Assembly (NCBI GenBank): GCA_965212245.1
Contig: OZ243107.1
Coordinates: forward strand, 868,001 to 932,000
Direction: 5' to 3'
DNA length: 64,000 nt
Source: CAKZNE01 sp040222435
GTDB taxonomy: Bacteria; Bacteroidota; Bacteroidia; Flavobacteriales; Schleiferiaceae
In this document: one piece after another, positions 16,603 to 26,841 of the stretch
How the letters are laid out: each line of letters begins with the position of its first letter
How positions within the stretch are numbered: the stretch's first letter is position 1
Program-made: the position numbers and the translations under genes
The notes under the pieces: model-generated
Databases searched by the model: none
What the model was told of the DNA's origin: nothing
Seen by the model: only the letters and a program-made list of their open reading frames with translations

Positions 16603-18381
16603 ATGGCTGCCGGGCAAAATACCCTTCTCGGTCGCTTCCTTAAATGGAGGGCCAGGCATCTTTCGCAACGGCAATTCGTTCTGATATTGAGTGTAGTAGT
16701 GGGGTTTCTCACCGGGCTGGTGGCGGCCTTTCTAAAAAACTCCACGCACTTTATACAAGAGCTGGTTACTTCAGACTATCTCACGGATTATTACAACCCT
16801 TTCTACTTTGCCTTTCCCATTATAGGGATTGTCATTACTGTACTTATCCGCAAATTGCTCAAAGGGAAAAAGGTGGGAGAAGGAGTGCCCAGTACTCTTT
16901 TTGCCATTTCCAGGAAGAGCGGTATTATGCCGGCCTCTCAAATGTTCAGCCACATGATTACCAGTATTTTTACGGTTGGGTTTGGAGGCTCAGTAGGATT
17001 GGAAGGCCCTTCGGTAGGAACAGGTGCCGCTATAGGCTCTAATCTGGGGCGCTTAATGCATATTAATTATAAATCACGGATCCTTTTGATCTCTTGTGCA
17101 TCAGCCGGTGCCATTTCATCCATCTTTAACGCACCCATTGCCGCCATCATTTTTACCATTGAAATTTTTAGCCTTGATCTTACCTTTGGTTCGCTCATCC
17201 CTCTTTTATTGGCTTCCGCTTCCGGAGCCGTAACCTCTATTTTTATTCAGGGCGGAGACTACCTTTTTCACTATAAATACATTGCTCCGTTTGAGGTAAG
17301 CGAGATACCCTTTTATGTACTGCTCGGGGTTATGACCGCTTTTATATCGGTTTATTTTAACCGCCTCTATTTTTATGTCGACAATTTTTTCAGTCGCTTT
17401 AAAAATCCCGGCATGAAGGTTTTAGTAGGCGGAGGTCTTTTAGGCCTGCTTATTTTTCTAATACCTCCCTTATATGGAGAAGGCTACGAAACTATTAATC
17501 ACCTGCTGAACGGTGACCTGGACAAAGTGGTGGAAAGGAGCTTCCTCCATGAGTACCTTACTTCAGAGTACCTGGCGCTGGCTCTTTTGGTGGGCCTGGT
17601 ATTGTTCAAGGGTTTTGCCACCACCTTTACCTTAGGGGCCGGTGGTGTGGGCGGTGTGTTTGCCCCTTCGCTTTTTATCGGGGCTTCAACCGGTTTTGTA
17701 TTTGCCCGTTTTATTAATGAACTGGGTTGGGTAACGCTATCTTCAAGCAACTATGCTTTGGTAGGTATGGCCGGACTTATGGCCGGAGTTCTGCACGCCC
17801 CGTTAACCGCGATATTTATGATCGCAGAAATTACCGGAGGCTATGAACTTTTTATACCGCTTATGCTGGTTTCTGCCATTTCCTTTTTGGTCACACGCAA
17901 CCTGATGCCCCACTCGGTTTATACGCTGCAACTCGCACGTAAGGGAGATATTCTTACCCATAATAAGGATCAGGTAATCCTCACCCTCCTTACTATTGAT
18001 AAAGTTTTGGAAAAGGACTTTAAAAAAGTAAACCCGGAAATGACACTTGGTGAACTGGTAAAAGTGGTGAGCACCAGTAAGCGTAACCTTTTTCCGGTAA
18101 TTGACACCGATGGGAAACTTACAGGGGTATTGACCCTGGATGACTTCCGGAATATTATGTTTGACCAATCACTTTACAATACCACTTACGTAAATGAACT
18201 CATGAGCCCTCCCCCGGCTATCATTGAAAAAAACGAAACCATGAACTCTGTGATCCAGAAATTCCAGTCTACCGGAGCATGGAACTTACCGGTAGTAGAC
18301 CAGGGCCGTTACATTGGTTTTGTATCCAAATCAAAGATGTTCTCGGTATACCGCAGAAAGCTGCTTGAGTTTTCAGAATGA
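16603..18381 (+). CDS. ClC-family chloride channel/transporter with C-terminal CBS pair
   Basis: The 592-residue inner-membrane protein has a ClC core (about 20-440) with the gating-glutamate motif GLEGP (Glu134) and the anion-site motif GGVFAPSLFIG. Two CBS domains follow (about 460-590), which usually bind adenine nucleotides. At the place of the proton glutamate of E. coli ClC-ec1 (second Glu of IIEE) the sequence reads FTIEIFS, with Ile188 in that position by my alignment. Loss of this residue is typical of channels or other coupling modes. Co-transcribed with aspS, 4 nt apart. The physiological role is unknown. Confidence 0.92.
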   Translation: MAAGQNTLLGRFLKWRARHLSQRQFVLILSVVVGFLTGLVAAFLKNSTHFIQELVTSDYLTDYYNPFYFAFPIIGIVITVLIRKLLKGKKVGEGVPSTLFAISRKSGIMPASQMFSHMITSIFTVGFGGSVGLEGPSVGTGAAIGSNLGRLMHINYKSRILLISCASAGAISSIFNAPIAAIIFTIEIFSLDLTFGSLIPLLLASASGAVTSIFIQGGDYLFHYKYIAPFEVSEIPFYVLLGVMTAFISVYFNRLYFYVDNFFSRFKNPGMKVLVGGGLLGLLIFLIPPLYGEGYETINHLLNGDLDKVVERSFLHEYLTSEYLALALLVGLVLFKGFATTFTLGAGGVGGVFAPSLFIGASTGFVFARFINELGWVTLSSSNYALVGMAGLMAGVLHAPLTAIFMIAEITGGYELFIPLMLVSAISFLVTRNLMPHSVYTLQLARKGDILTHNKDQVILTLLTIDKVLEKDFKKVNPEMTLGELVKVVSTSKRNLFPVIDTDGKLTGVLTLDDFRNIMFDQSLYNTTYVNELMSPPPAIIEKNETMNSVIQKFQSTGAWNLPVVDQGRYIGFVSKSKMFSVYRRKLLEFSE

Positions 18382-18515
18382 TCTATCGGTCCATTTGAGT
18401 CATTTATAAGACAATCCCTAATACCTTCATTTACGTATATTTAGCGTCCCCTAGAATGAAGCTTCCGTTGGCAAAACGCCTCCGGGCCGTAAACTTGAAG
18501 AATAACCGATTGATT

Positions 18516-21500
18516 ATGAAGTACTTTTTATCGATAGCGATAGCTGTGATCAGTATAGGATGGGCTATGGCCCAAAATGCCGATTGGGTGGAGATGATGG
18601 AAGATCCCAATGTAAATTTCTACTCGGTACAAAGCAGTTTTGAGGAATACTGGAAAGATCGTGAAATAGAAAAAGGAAAAGGCTGGAAACAGTTCAAACG
18701 CTGGGAAGCATTCATGGAACCCCGTGTTTACCCTGAAGGTGTAAGACCTGACCCTTCTATTTTAGCAACGGAGTATGCGACTCTTAAGGCTAAGCAAAAC
18801 AGCAGTGTGAATGCAGGGTCATGGAGTCCGTTAGGACCTTTTGACGGAAACGCTCTGAATGGTGTGGGTCGTATTAATAAAGTAACTCTTGACCCTGCCA
18901 ACAATCAGGTAATATGGGTGGGCACACCAGCCGGTGGGCTTTGGAAGAGTGTAGATGGAGGCCTTAACTGGAGCACCAACACCGACCTGCTTCCTAACCT
19001 GGGTGTAACTGATATTGATATTGATCCTTCCAACCCCAATGTAATGTACCTGGCTACCGGTGATCGGGATGGGTCAGACACTTACAGTTATGGTATTTTA
19101 AAATCCACCGATGGAGGAGTTAACTGGAACGCCACGGGTCTTAGTTATAGCGTAACCCAGCAGATCCGTATCTCCAATGTTATTATTCACCCCACACAAA
19201 CCAATACCCTTATTGCTACTACCAGCGCGGGTATTCAACGTTCTACCGATGGGGGAGCCACCTGGAGCAATCGCCAGAATGGTGTATTCAATGCCCTGGT
19301 TCAAAAACCCGGAAACCCCAACGTTCTTTTTGCCACTTCCAGCAGCCGTGTCTATCGCAGTACAGATAACGGACTCAATTGGGCCCAGATCCAGAATGCT
19401 GGGTTACCCACCTCCGGTATTCGCAGAATAGAGCTGGCCGTTACGCCCCATGATCCTGATTATGTATATGCACTATACGGAGCCAGCAATAATGGTTATC
19501 TGGGTTTATACCGCTCTACAGATTCCGGTAACAACTGGAACGTACGTTCTACGGCTCCAAACCTTTTAGGGTGGAGTTCTACGGGTAGTGACAATGGTGG
19601 ACAGGCCTGGTATGACCTGGCTTTAGCGGTTAACCCCACCAATAAAAATGATGTAGTGGTTGGTGGTGTAAATGTCTGGCGCTCTTCCAATGGAGGAAAC
19701 GTATGGAACATTATCGGCCACTGGCAGGGAAACGGTGCGGCTTTCATTCATGCAGATATTCATCACCTGAGTTTTACTCCGGACGGAGCCTCTGTATATG
19801 CGGGTTGCGATGGAGGGATCTATCGTAAAAATGATAATCAATTCAGCTGGGACGAACTGAACGTAGGGATGAATATTACCCAATACTATAAATTGGGCGC
19901 CTCGGTTACTGATCCTGACCTTATTATTGTAGGTGCGCAGGATAACGGTACCGATCTGTACGATAATAATACCTGGGACGGGGTTCGTGGTGGTGACGGT
20001 ATGGAATGTGCCATTGACCCAAGAGATGGCAATATCATGTACTCTTCCGTATACTATGGTAACTTCCGGAAATCCACCAACCGCGGAAATAACTTTAATG
20101 CCAACTTCAACCTTTCTGCTTCAGGCTCCGGTAACTGGATCACTCCTTTTCTTATAGATCCCTTACACCCTGACACATTATACGCAGGCTTTTCACGAGT
20201 ATACCGTTCAGACAATGGCGGAATTTCTTTTTCAGCCGTGAGCCCTTCCGGAATGACGGGCGGTTCTAACCTGGATCAGATGGCGCTTTCACCAACGCAT
20301 ACCAATGTATTATATGTTTCGGAAGGCAGCCGCTTGTGGCGCAGTGATAATCATGGCTCTTCTTTTACAAGCCTGTCTGTACCGGGCAGCCGCGAGATCA
20401 GTTATATCTCCGTAGCGTATGATGATCCGATGCACGTTTTTATTACCCGCAGCGGATATACCGCAGGTCAGAAAGTATATGAATCTAAAGATGGTGGCGC
20501 CAGCTGGACCAACATTTCTGCCAACCTGCCCAACATACCCGCCAACTGCGTAGCGATTGAAAACAATGGTGCAGTAGGCGTATATGCCGGTACGGACCTG
20601 GGTGTGTTTTACCGGGATAAAAACAGTAGCGAATGGTTGCCTTATAATAACAATCTGCCTAATGTTATAGTTACTGAAATTGAGATCAACTATACAGACC
20701 GCCAATTGAAAATGGCCACTTATGGCCGTGGCTTATGGCAATCTCCCCTGTATTCTGATCTGGTGGCACCCCTTGCTGAAGCTGGTTTCCCCAGCCTGGT
20801 GTGTTCTGGTGATACCGTAACTCTTACTGATCTTTCTCATTACCATCCCACCTCCAGAAGCTGGAATATTATCCCGGGTACTTTCACTTATGTGAACGGC
20901 ACCAGTGCCTCTTCTCCAAACCCTCAGCTTATCTTTAATCAGCCGGGAATATATGATATTGAATTAACCGCCAGCAATAGCCTGGGCACACATACACGCC
21001 ACTATATTTCAGCTGTGGCCTCAGGAGGGTTTCCACTTCCTTTTACAGAAGACTTTGAAGCCGCCAATAGCTTTGACCATTGGAGCGCTCCGTCAACAGA
21101 TCAAAAAGGCTGGGAACGAACCACAGTAACCGGTAATAATCCCGGGGGATTTGCCGCACGCTCCAATCTTTATTTCAATACCGGTAACGGACCTTATGAA
21201 CTGATATCTCCGGGTATAAGCTTTGTAGGCCACAGCGCTGTCAGTATGGATTTTGATTATGCTTACCGCGGTCGCGGAGGTAATACAGATGATACACTGC
21301 GAGTATATATAGCCACGCAATGCCAGTCTAACTGGGTGTTGCTTAAAGAATATTATGAGGATGGTACTTCTAATTTTGTAACCTCAACTCCACGAAACTC
21401 AGACTTTATTCCGGGAGCGCCTTCCGATTGGTGTGGGAATCCTGGTTTTGGCGACTGTAAAACGCTGGATCTTTCTGCTTACGATGGCATGGAAGGTATC

Positions 21501-23030
21501 CGCATTAAATTTGAAGTAGGCCAGGCCGGAGGAAATAATGTGTACCTGGATAATATAAATATCACCGGGAACTCTTCTCAGGCGCCCACTGCGGCTTTCA
21601 GCGGGCCCGGTACTACCTGTGCCTTACGCAATATCACTTTAACGGATCAATCCTATGGGTCTCCGGCCACGTATGAGTGGACGTTTACCGGAGGAAACCC
21701 GGCTGTTTCAAACAGTCGCAACCCTTCCGTTTCATACGCTGCAGCAGGCACCTATGAGGTAAAGCTTAAGGTTTCCAATAGTTTAGGTAGCGACTCCATT
21801 ACCAAAACTTCGTTTATTACGGTTGATCCGGCTGACTCGGTACTCATTGCTTTAACTACCAATAACTCGTCCACCCTGTGTTATAACGATACATTACAAC
21901 TGAGTTTAGCTGTTACCAATACCGGAACCAGTCCGGTTTACGAATGGTATCGTAACGGCTCCCTGATACATAATGGCTCAACCTCTGCCTACAGTTACAC
22001 TGGGTTGCAGGATGGTGATTTTGTGTATGCCAGAGTCCGCTCATCATTAGAATGCTCCTTTCCCCAAAACGCAGTATCAGATACGGTTTCGGTAAATGTA
22101 TTTGCCAGGCCCACTGTACAGATCAATGCCACGCCTGATCTCTGTGTAAATGGCGCACCCATTACCCTGAATGCCAGCCCTTCCGGAGGTACATTTACCG
22201 GGGTGGGAGTTCAGGGCTCTCAATTTGATCCCTCTTTAGCAGGAGCCGGCTTTCATACCGTTTTTTACGATTATACGGATGCCAACGGCTGTGTAAACAG
22301 TGCTTTCCGCACCATACGGGTAGATGCGCCCGTTTCCATAAGCTTTAACGGGCAATCTTCTTTTTGTGAAGGCGAAAGTCAGGTAAGACTTACCAGCGCT
22401 TCTCCATCCGGAGGGGTATACTCAGGAGCAGGTGTTTATTCCGGGTTTTTCTACCCGGATTCGGTAGGCCCGGGCTCCTACCAGATATCTTACTCTTTCA
22501 CTTTAGGTAGTTGTGATACAGTAACCAGTACTACCACTATTGACGTATATGCGAGTCCCGCTGCGCCTACGGTTTCAATTATTGGCAGCTCGTTACAGTG
22601 CGATCAAGCCGGTTTTACGTACCAGTGGTTCCTGGGAAGTACGGCTTTATTCAATGCCCGCTTCCGCAACTTTACTCCCGGCAGCAGTGGCATGTATCGC
22701 GTACGAATTACAGATACCAACGGTTGCAGTACTTTTTCAGACCCCATACAGTTTAACATCGGGCAGGAAGAATTTGAGAATGTTATTTCCTTCTCCGTAT
22801 TCCCTAACCCGGTAAAGGATCTATTGCGCCTGGAACTGGAAACCAGCACAGCCGTGGAAGGCTCGTTGGTGATCTTTAACAATGTGGGTCAGATGCTGAT
22901 TGAACAAAAACTGGAAAAGTCCAGTAGCATTTCAGAAGGTATTGATGTTTCTGATCTGCCTGCCGGACTTTATGTACTTACTATTGAGGGTAAGGATATT
23001 CGCCTTAACGGAAAATTTATAATAGAATAA
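18516..23030 (+). CDS. Large T9SS-secreted protein with BNR/sortilin-type propeller, PKD domains
   Basis: About 1504 residues from the ATG at 18516, which begins a clean signal peptide (MKYFLSIAIAVISIGWAMAQ). The frame also opens at 18456, and a TATATTTA box at 18436 leaves both starts possible. The first 750 residues contain many Asp-box type repeats such as STDGGVNW and SVDGGLNW, forming one or two propellers. A PKD-like domain, a choice-of-anchor jelly roll (FTEDFEAANSFDHW), a second PKD domain and Ig-like Cys-containing repeats follow. The end is a type A T9SS sorting tail (FSVFPNPVKDLLRLEL to the C-terminus). It should be exported and fixed to or released from the cell surface. The ligand is unknown. 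Ends 7 nt from the convergent T9SS gene. Confidence 0.9.
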   Translation: MKYFLSIAIAVISIGWAMAQNADWVEMMEDPNVNFYSVQSSFEEYWKDREIEKGKGWKQFKRWEAFMEPRVYPEGVRPDPSILATEYATLKAKQNSSVNAGSWSPLGPFDGNALNGVGRINKVTLDPANNQVIWVGTPAGGLWKSVDGGLNWSTNTDLLPNLGVTDIDIDPSNPNVMYLATGDRDGSDTYSYGILKSTDGGVNWNATGLSYSVTQQIRISNVIIHPTQTNTLIATTSAGIQRSTDGGATWSNRQNGVFNALVQKPGNPNVLFATSSSRVYRSTDNGLNWAQIQNAGLPTSGIRRIELAVTPHDPDYVYALYGASNNGYLGLYRSTDSGNNWNVRSTAPNLLGWSSTGSDNGGQAWYDLALAVNPTNKNDVVVGGVNVWRSSNGGNVWNIIGHWQGNGAAFIHADIHHLSFTPDGASVYAGCDGGIYRKNDNQFSWDELNVGMNITQYYKLGASVTDPDLIIVGAQDNGTDLYDNNTWDGVRGGDGMECAIDPRDGNIMYSSVYYGNFRKSTNRGNNFNANFNLSASGSGNWITPFLIDPLHPDTLYAGFSRVYRSDNGGISFSAVSPSGMTGGSNLDQMALSPTHTNVLYVSEGSRLWRSDNHGSSFTSLSVPGSREISYISVAYDDPMHVFITRSGYTAGQKVYESKDGGASWTNISANLPNIPANCVAIENNGAVGVYAGTDLGVFYRDKNSSEWLPYNNNLPNVIVTEIEINYTDRQLKMATYGRGLWQSPLYSDLVAPLAEAGFPSLVCSGDTVTLTDLSHYHPTSRSWNIIPGTFTYVNGTSASSPNPQLIFNQPGIYDIELTASNSLGTHTRHYISAVASGGFPLPFTEDFEAANSFDHWSAPSTDQKGWERTTVTGNNPGGFAARSNLYFNTGNGPYELISPGISFVGHSAVSMDFDYAYRGRGGNTDDTLRVYIATQCQSNWVLLKEYYEDGTSNFVTSTPRNSDFIPGAPSDWCGNPGFGDCKTLDLSAYDGMEGIRIKFEVGQAGGNNVYLDNINITGNSSQAPTAAFSGPGTTCALRNITLTDQSYGSPATYEWTFTGGNPAVSNSRNPSVSYAAAGTYEVKLKVSNSLGSDSITKTSFITVDPADSVLIALTTNNSSTLCYNDTLQLSLAVTNTGTSPVYEWYRNGSLIHNGSTSAYSYTGLQDGDFVYARVRSSLECSFPQNAVSDTVSVNVFARPTVQINATPDLCVNGAPITLNASPSGGTFTGVGVQGSQFDPSLAGAGFHTVFYDYTDANGCVNSAFRTIRVDAPVSISFNGQSSFCEGESQVRLTSASPSGGVYSGAGVYSGFFYPDSVGPGSYQISYSFTLGSCDTVTSTTTIDVYASPAAPTVSIIGSSLQCDQAGFTYQWFLGSTALFNARFRNFTPGSSGMYRVRITDTNGCSTFSDPIQFNIGQEEFENVISFSVFPNPVKDLLRLELETSTAVEGSLVIFNNVGQMLIEQKLEKSSSISEGIDVSDLPAGLYVLTIEGKDIRLNGKFIIE

Positions 23031-23037
23031 AAAGCAA

Positions 23038-24777
23038 CTATTTCAAGCGGCTGAACCGGTCTACGATCGTTTCAGCTCCGCTTTTTATTGCAATAAAGTA
23101 TATTCCGGGCTTAAAGGAAGACACGTCAATACAATCAGCGTAATGGTTTGATTTCAAAAGTACCTTCCCCTGCATATCCATAATGGTAATTTCCTCTATG
23201 TGCTGCGAAGAGTCAATATAAAGACGATTGGTTACCGGCTTAGGATAGATTTGTATAGCTACTGAAGAAGCGTAATCCGCAAGACCAACGTTGTTTACAT
23301 CCTTACAGCCGGAGCTGGCCGTAAGACAGGCGTCTACCGTAATTTCAACATAATAACTACCGTTTACGGTCACGATCAGACTATCGTCTGTTTCTCCCGC
23401 TAAAGCCAATCCCGTGTTACAATCAAACCACTGATATGTTACATTACTTCCTTTAAGCGTAGCTTCCAGAAGAGTTCCCGATTTAGTAACGGATGTATCA
23501 AAGCTTTGCTCAAAAGCGCCCATATCTACCTGGCCGGCAAAATACCGTACGCTACCATCAGCATCCATCATACCTGAAAAATCAAAGCTGATATCTACCT
23601 GACTCCCCTGAACAAATACGGTATCCCCATCATTAATCCCAGGGGAGCAGGGCTGCAAACGGAAGTTTTTATTTGACTCATCCACAAAGTCAGGTACAGC
23701 TTGCAGGTTACCGGAATAATTAGTTGCGGCCGAGTAATTAGGGTTTTCAACCATATTGTTGTGAAAAGCAAACACATCCGGGAGATATGCCAGTCCGGAG
23801 TGTTGATCAAACTCGTGACCTCCGCCATTATTATGGAAAAGGTTATTGTAGAAATAAGCTTTAGCAGTGGCTCCTGAATTATACTTACCCAGGCCAATAG
23901 CCGGAGTGCCGGAAGGCATAAAATTGTTCACGATTGTATTATTCACCCAGTAGCTTTCTACCGACCCCGTAACCTGAGCAGCCATAACAGCCAGGTACCC
24001 CGCTACAGATGTGTTATTATAAATAAGGCAATTGGCTACTATACAATATACATTATTGGTGTAGGTATTAATGGCCTCGCCAAAAACCCCGCCTTCAGCC
24101 TGATTATCATGTACGACCAGGTTTTCATAGATAACATTAATAGCATCACCGCTGGAAGAAGCATACTGACGGGCGGCTACAGCACATGAATATACGGCTG
24201 TACAATAGCGTATGGTACAATTTCTTACCGTGGCGTTGATCTCACCATCCCCGGCATTGATACCAGTAATGTATACCCCTGCTCCGTACCGTTCCCCACC
24301 TTTAATACTACTATTGGCGTTTCCGCCCTGAATAATGAAACCGTCTACCAGGGTGTTATCCACATTATCAATAGTAACCACACTATATACGTTATCAGAC
24401 CTGGTATTATTTGTATACGAAAGAGTACCACTGTCGTTCCCCATAAGATCGCCTTCCAGAATAGTAGGGTTTGCCGTAGGATTACGCTCACCAAGGCTGG
24501 TTTCAGTTCCATTAAACCCACCGTATAGTTTCATAGAACCCTTTAAGGCAAAAGTGCTGTAACGACCGGATGAACCGGGAAGGTATGTGCCTTCCGCCAC
24601 CCAAATCTCATCACCGGGCTGAGCCTGGTTCAGGGCTATGGCAAGAGAAGTATAGGCATTACTCCAGCTATTGCCATTGGCAGTTCCGTTTGCATCCTGA
24701 TCTACATATACAGTTGAGGCCCGGGCAGAAGAAACCACACCTGCCATAAGACCCATAAAAAGTAGAATTTTTTTCAT
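23038..24777 (-). CDS. T9SS-secreted right-handed beta-helix protein
   Basis: The 579-residue protein has a signal peptide (about 1-20) and the motif STVYVDQDANGTANGNSW typical of choice-of-anchor beta-helix proteins. A parallel beta-helix body follows with repeated short strands rich in Asn (VIDNVDNTLVDGFIIQGG style), then an Ig-like region and a type A T9SS tail (IQIYPKPVTNRLYID). Such proteins resemble polysaccharide lyases in fold, but catalytic residues cannot be assigned. A TACCTTTG -7 box lies 33 nt before the ATG. No terminator separates it from the convergent gene. Confidence 0.88.
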   Translation of the reverse strand: MKKILLFMGLMAGVVSSARASTVYVDQDANGTANGNSWSNAYTSLAIALNQAQPGDEIWVAEGTYLPGSSGRYSTFALKGSMKLYGGFNGTETSLGERNPTANPTILEGDLMGNDSGTLSYTNNTRSDNVYSVVTIDNVDNTLVDGFIIQGGNANSSIKGGERYGAGVYITGINAGDGEINATVRNCTIRYCTAVYSCAVAARQYASSSGDAINVIYENLVVHDNQAEGGVFGEAINTYTNNVYCIVANCLIYNNTSVAGYLAVMAAQVTGSVESYWVNNTIVNNFMPSGTPAIGLGKYNSGATAKAYFYNNLFHNNGGGHEFDQHSGLAYLPDVFAFHNNMVENPNYSAATNYSGNLQAVPDFVDESNKNFRLQPCSPGINDGDTVFVQGSQVDISFDFSGMMDADGSVRYFAGQVDMGAFEQSFDTSVTKSGTLLEATLKGSNVTYQWFDCNTGLALAGETDDSLIVTVNGSYYVEITVDACLTASSGCKDVNNVGLADYASSVAIQIYPKPVTNRLYIDSSQHIEEITIMDMQGKVLLKSNHYADCIDVSSFKPGIYFIAIKSGAETIVDRFSRLK

Positions 24778-24809
24778 TTAGATAAAGTGTTCAGGGTTAA
24801 GAGAATAAG

Positions 24810-24817
24810 CAAAGGTA
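24810..24817 (-). promoter_or_regulatory. Possible -7 box of the beta-helix gene
   Basis: TACCTTTG on the minus strand matches TAnnTTTG exactly. It overlaps the spacer directly after the dinB-type gene. Confidence 0.4.
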
Positions 24818-24820
24818 AAT

Positions 24821-25261
24821 CTATCTTCTTAAGTAAAAAATGTAATCACTTACAGGTGGAAGTATTTGGTTTTGCCGCATTAAAAGAGCTACCTGAGCAC
24901 GGTGATGTGTACTATGATGCAGTACGTGAAAAAGAATATCCTGAAGTGAAGTTTCAAACGTATGTCCTTTGGAATTTTTATAACTGATGATTTGATCCAG
25001 CGGGTTGGACTTTACAAGATCTGCGGTTTCATTATACAGTTCAATATTCACACCCTCCCAGGTATTCACTTCCACCTCACCCCATACGGACGGCAAGGTG
25101 CCTCTTCCGTTTATACGGTGCAGCCATATGCGATGGGCAGACAATAGATGTGATACCTGCCGGCCTATAGCATCGGGCAAAGGGTATTGCTCCTTGAGGC
25201 GCAGTATAAACTGATCATTGGCCCAAAAGTTATATTCCAGTAGTGCTAATAATTCCTTCAT
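24821..25261 (-). CDS. DinB-family protein
   Basis: This 146-residue four-helix protein has the family histidines: His38 and others in SHLLSAHRIWLHR, and HVLHHSTHHRAQ near residue 115. Together they form the metal site of DinB/YfiT-like proteins. Members include thiol-dependent transferases and many uncharacterised proteins, so no reaction is proposed. It starts 17 nt after the stop of the osmoprotectant permease gene and may be part of that transcript. Confidence 0.85.
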   Translation of the reverse strand: MKELLALLEYNFWANDQFILRLKEQYPLPDAIGRQVSHLLSAHRIWLHRINGRGTLPSVWGEVEVNTWEGVNIELYNETADLVKSNPLDQIISYKNSKGHTFETSLQDILFHVLHHSTHHRAQVALLMRQNQILPPVSDYIFYLRR

Positions 25262-25278
25262 TCCATTTCTCTGCTAAA

Positions 25279-26841
25279 CTATTTAACCGGGGATTCTTCC
25301 CCACTCTCCAAATAGGTCTTTAATTCCGAAACCGTTCGTATACCCAGTGCGTCAGCCTGTTTTTCACGCATCATTAAGGCATAAGTATTATTAAATCCAA
25401 TTGGGGCACTAAGCAAAAGGTTTAGCCTGGACTGTACGTTCCGGCTAACCCATTCATACACTTCCTGACGGCTGTGCAGAGCCGGACCCTTATAACTCAA
25501 AATAAGCTGTAAAGCGGTCCCGCTGTACTCCGGGTAAAGGTCAATTTCACCAGCTTTCAGGGCATCCAGGCAAATTTTAGTACCTCCCAAGCCTTTTTTA
25601 GTCTCTACCGCCAGGTTCGTATGTCCTTCTATTAATTGTTTGTAGATCTCGGTAAGCAGATATTGTTCGGTAAAGATCTTGGACCCCATAATTATAGTTT
25701 GAGATGATGTGCCGGCAGGACGGTACATCCCCTGTTTCTCCAGAAAATCGCGGGCCACGGCCTGCACACTTTCCTTTTGGTGATCTACCCGGTAATTCAA
25801 ATGGGTCATCAGAGAATCATTGATAGAACCGGAAAGTTTTTCCAGCACCCCTTTTAACTCCGGGAACTCTTTAAACAGATCGCCACGCATGAGCCAGGCT
25901 GCCTCATAAGGAGGAAAGCATTTTTTATCATCTTCCAACACTCGTAAGTCATAGGCTTGTATACGCCCATCGGTACTGTAACCGCTTATTACATCCACGT
26001 AATTTTCATGAATAGCTTTATACATAAGGGCGGGCCCCAGTATAAGGTGGGATATATGCAGGTCATAGGTTTTCCGTACCGCTGGCAAACCATCCCTCCG
26101 CCCGGTAAATTCCGGGGCAAAACCTGCCCGCAACAGGGTATTGGGCTTTCCCGTAAAGGCACTTAGCGTAAGCAACAAGCTTACAATAGCTAAAACCGCC
26201 AGGCCACTTTTGTTATTTTTCCTGATCCGGATATGTTGCAGCTTTCCCAATAAAAAATCAAGGATAATAGCCAGTAAAGCTGCGGGTAAAGCTCCTGCCA
26301 GGATCATAGTGGAATTATTAAGTGCTATCCCTCCAAAAATAAATTCACCCAGGCCTCCGGCTGCTATATAGGCAGCCAGGGTAGCCACTCCAACGTTAAT
26401 AACGGTGGCTGTGCGTATGCCTGCAAAAATGGTAGGCAGGGCCAGGGGCAGTTCCACTTTAAAGAGCACTTGCTTCTCACTCATACCCATGGCCCGGGCG
26501 GCTTCGGTTATCTTAGCGTCTATACCCCTGATGCCGGTGTATACATTTCGTACTATGGGAAGGAGCGAATACAGGAAGAGTGCAAAAACAGCTGGTTTTA
26601 TGCCAATTCCTAAAACCGGGATCAGGAAACCCAGCAAGGCAATACTGGGGATAGTTTGTAAAATACCGGTAATATTGAGCACGGGGCCAGACAGCTTCGC
26701 TTTACGGGCAATTAATATCCCCAGGGGAATGCTGAGTGTGCAGGCCAGCAAAACGGATAGAAGGGTGAGATTCAAATGCCGGACCACCTGGTCGGCCAGC
26801 TTCACAGAGTTTTCGCTATAAAACGCCCACAGCTCACTCAT
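25279..26841 (-). CDS. Osmoprotectant ABC permease fused to a circularly permuted substrate-binding domain
   Basis: Residues 1-210 are an OpuB/ProW-type permease (EAA-like loop ITEAARAMGMSEKQVLFKVE at 111-130). A membrane helix (211-229) then leads to a binding domain for glycine betaine or choline, exposed on the outer face of the inner membrane. Within this domain the usual order is reversed. GFAPEFTGRRDG, YSTDGRIQAYDL and DDKKCFPPYEAAWL, normally the second half, come first (235-373). IMGSKIFTEQYLL, GLGGTKICLDALKAGEIDLY and GFNNTYALMM, normally the first half, come last (383-517). The protein ends exactly where the usual domain would continue. The frame is open throughout and no stop or frameshift is seen. 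The gene overlaps the ATPase gene by 8 nt. Confidence 0.9.
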   Translation of the reverse strand: MSELWAFYSENSVKLADQVVRHLNLTLLSVLLACTLSIPLGILIARKAKLSGPVLNITGILQTIPSIALLGFLIPVLGIGIKPAVFALFLYSLLPIVRNVYTGIRGIDAKITEAARAMGMSEKQVLFKVELPLALPTIFAGIRTATVINVGVATLAAYIAAGGLGEFIFGGIALNNSTMILAGALPAALLAIILDFLLGKLQHIRIRKNNKSGLAVLAIVSLLLTLSAFTGKPNTLLRAGFAPEFTGRRDGLPAVRKTYDLHISHLILGPALMYKAIHENYVDVISGYSTDGRIQAYDLRVLEDDKKCFPPYEAAWLMRGDLFKEFPELKGVLEKLSGSINDSLMTHLNYRVDHQKESVQAVARDFLEKQGMYRPAGTSSQTIIMGSKIFTEQYLLTEIYKQLIEGHTNLAVETKKGLGGTKICLDALKAGEIDLYPEYSGTALQLILSYKGPALHSRQEVYEWVSRNVQSRLNLLLSAPIGFNNTYALMMREKQADALGIRTVSELKTYLESGEESPVK

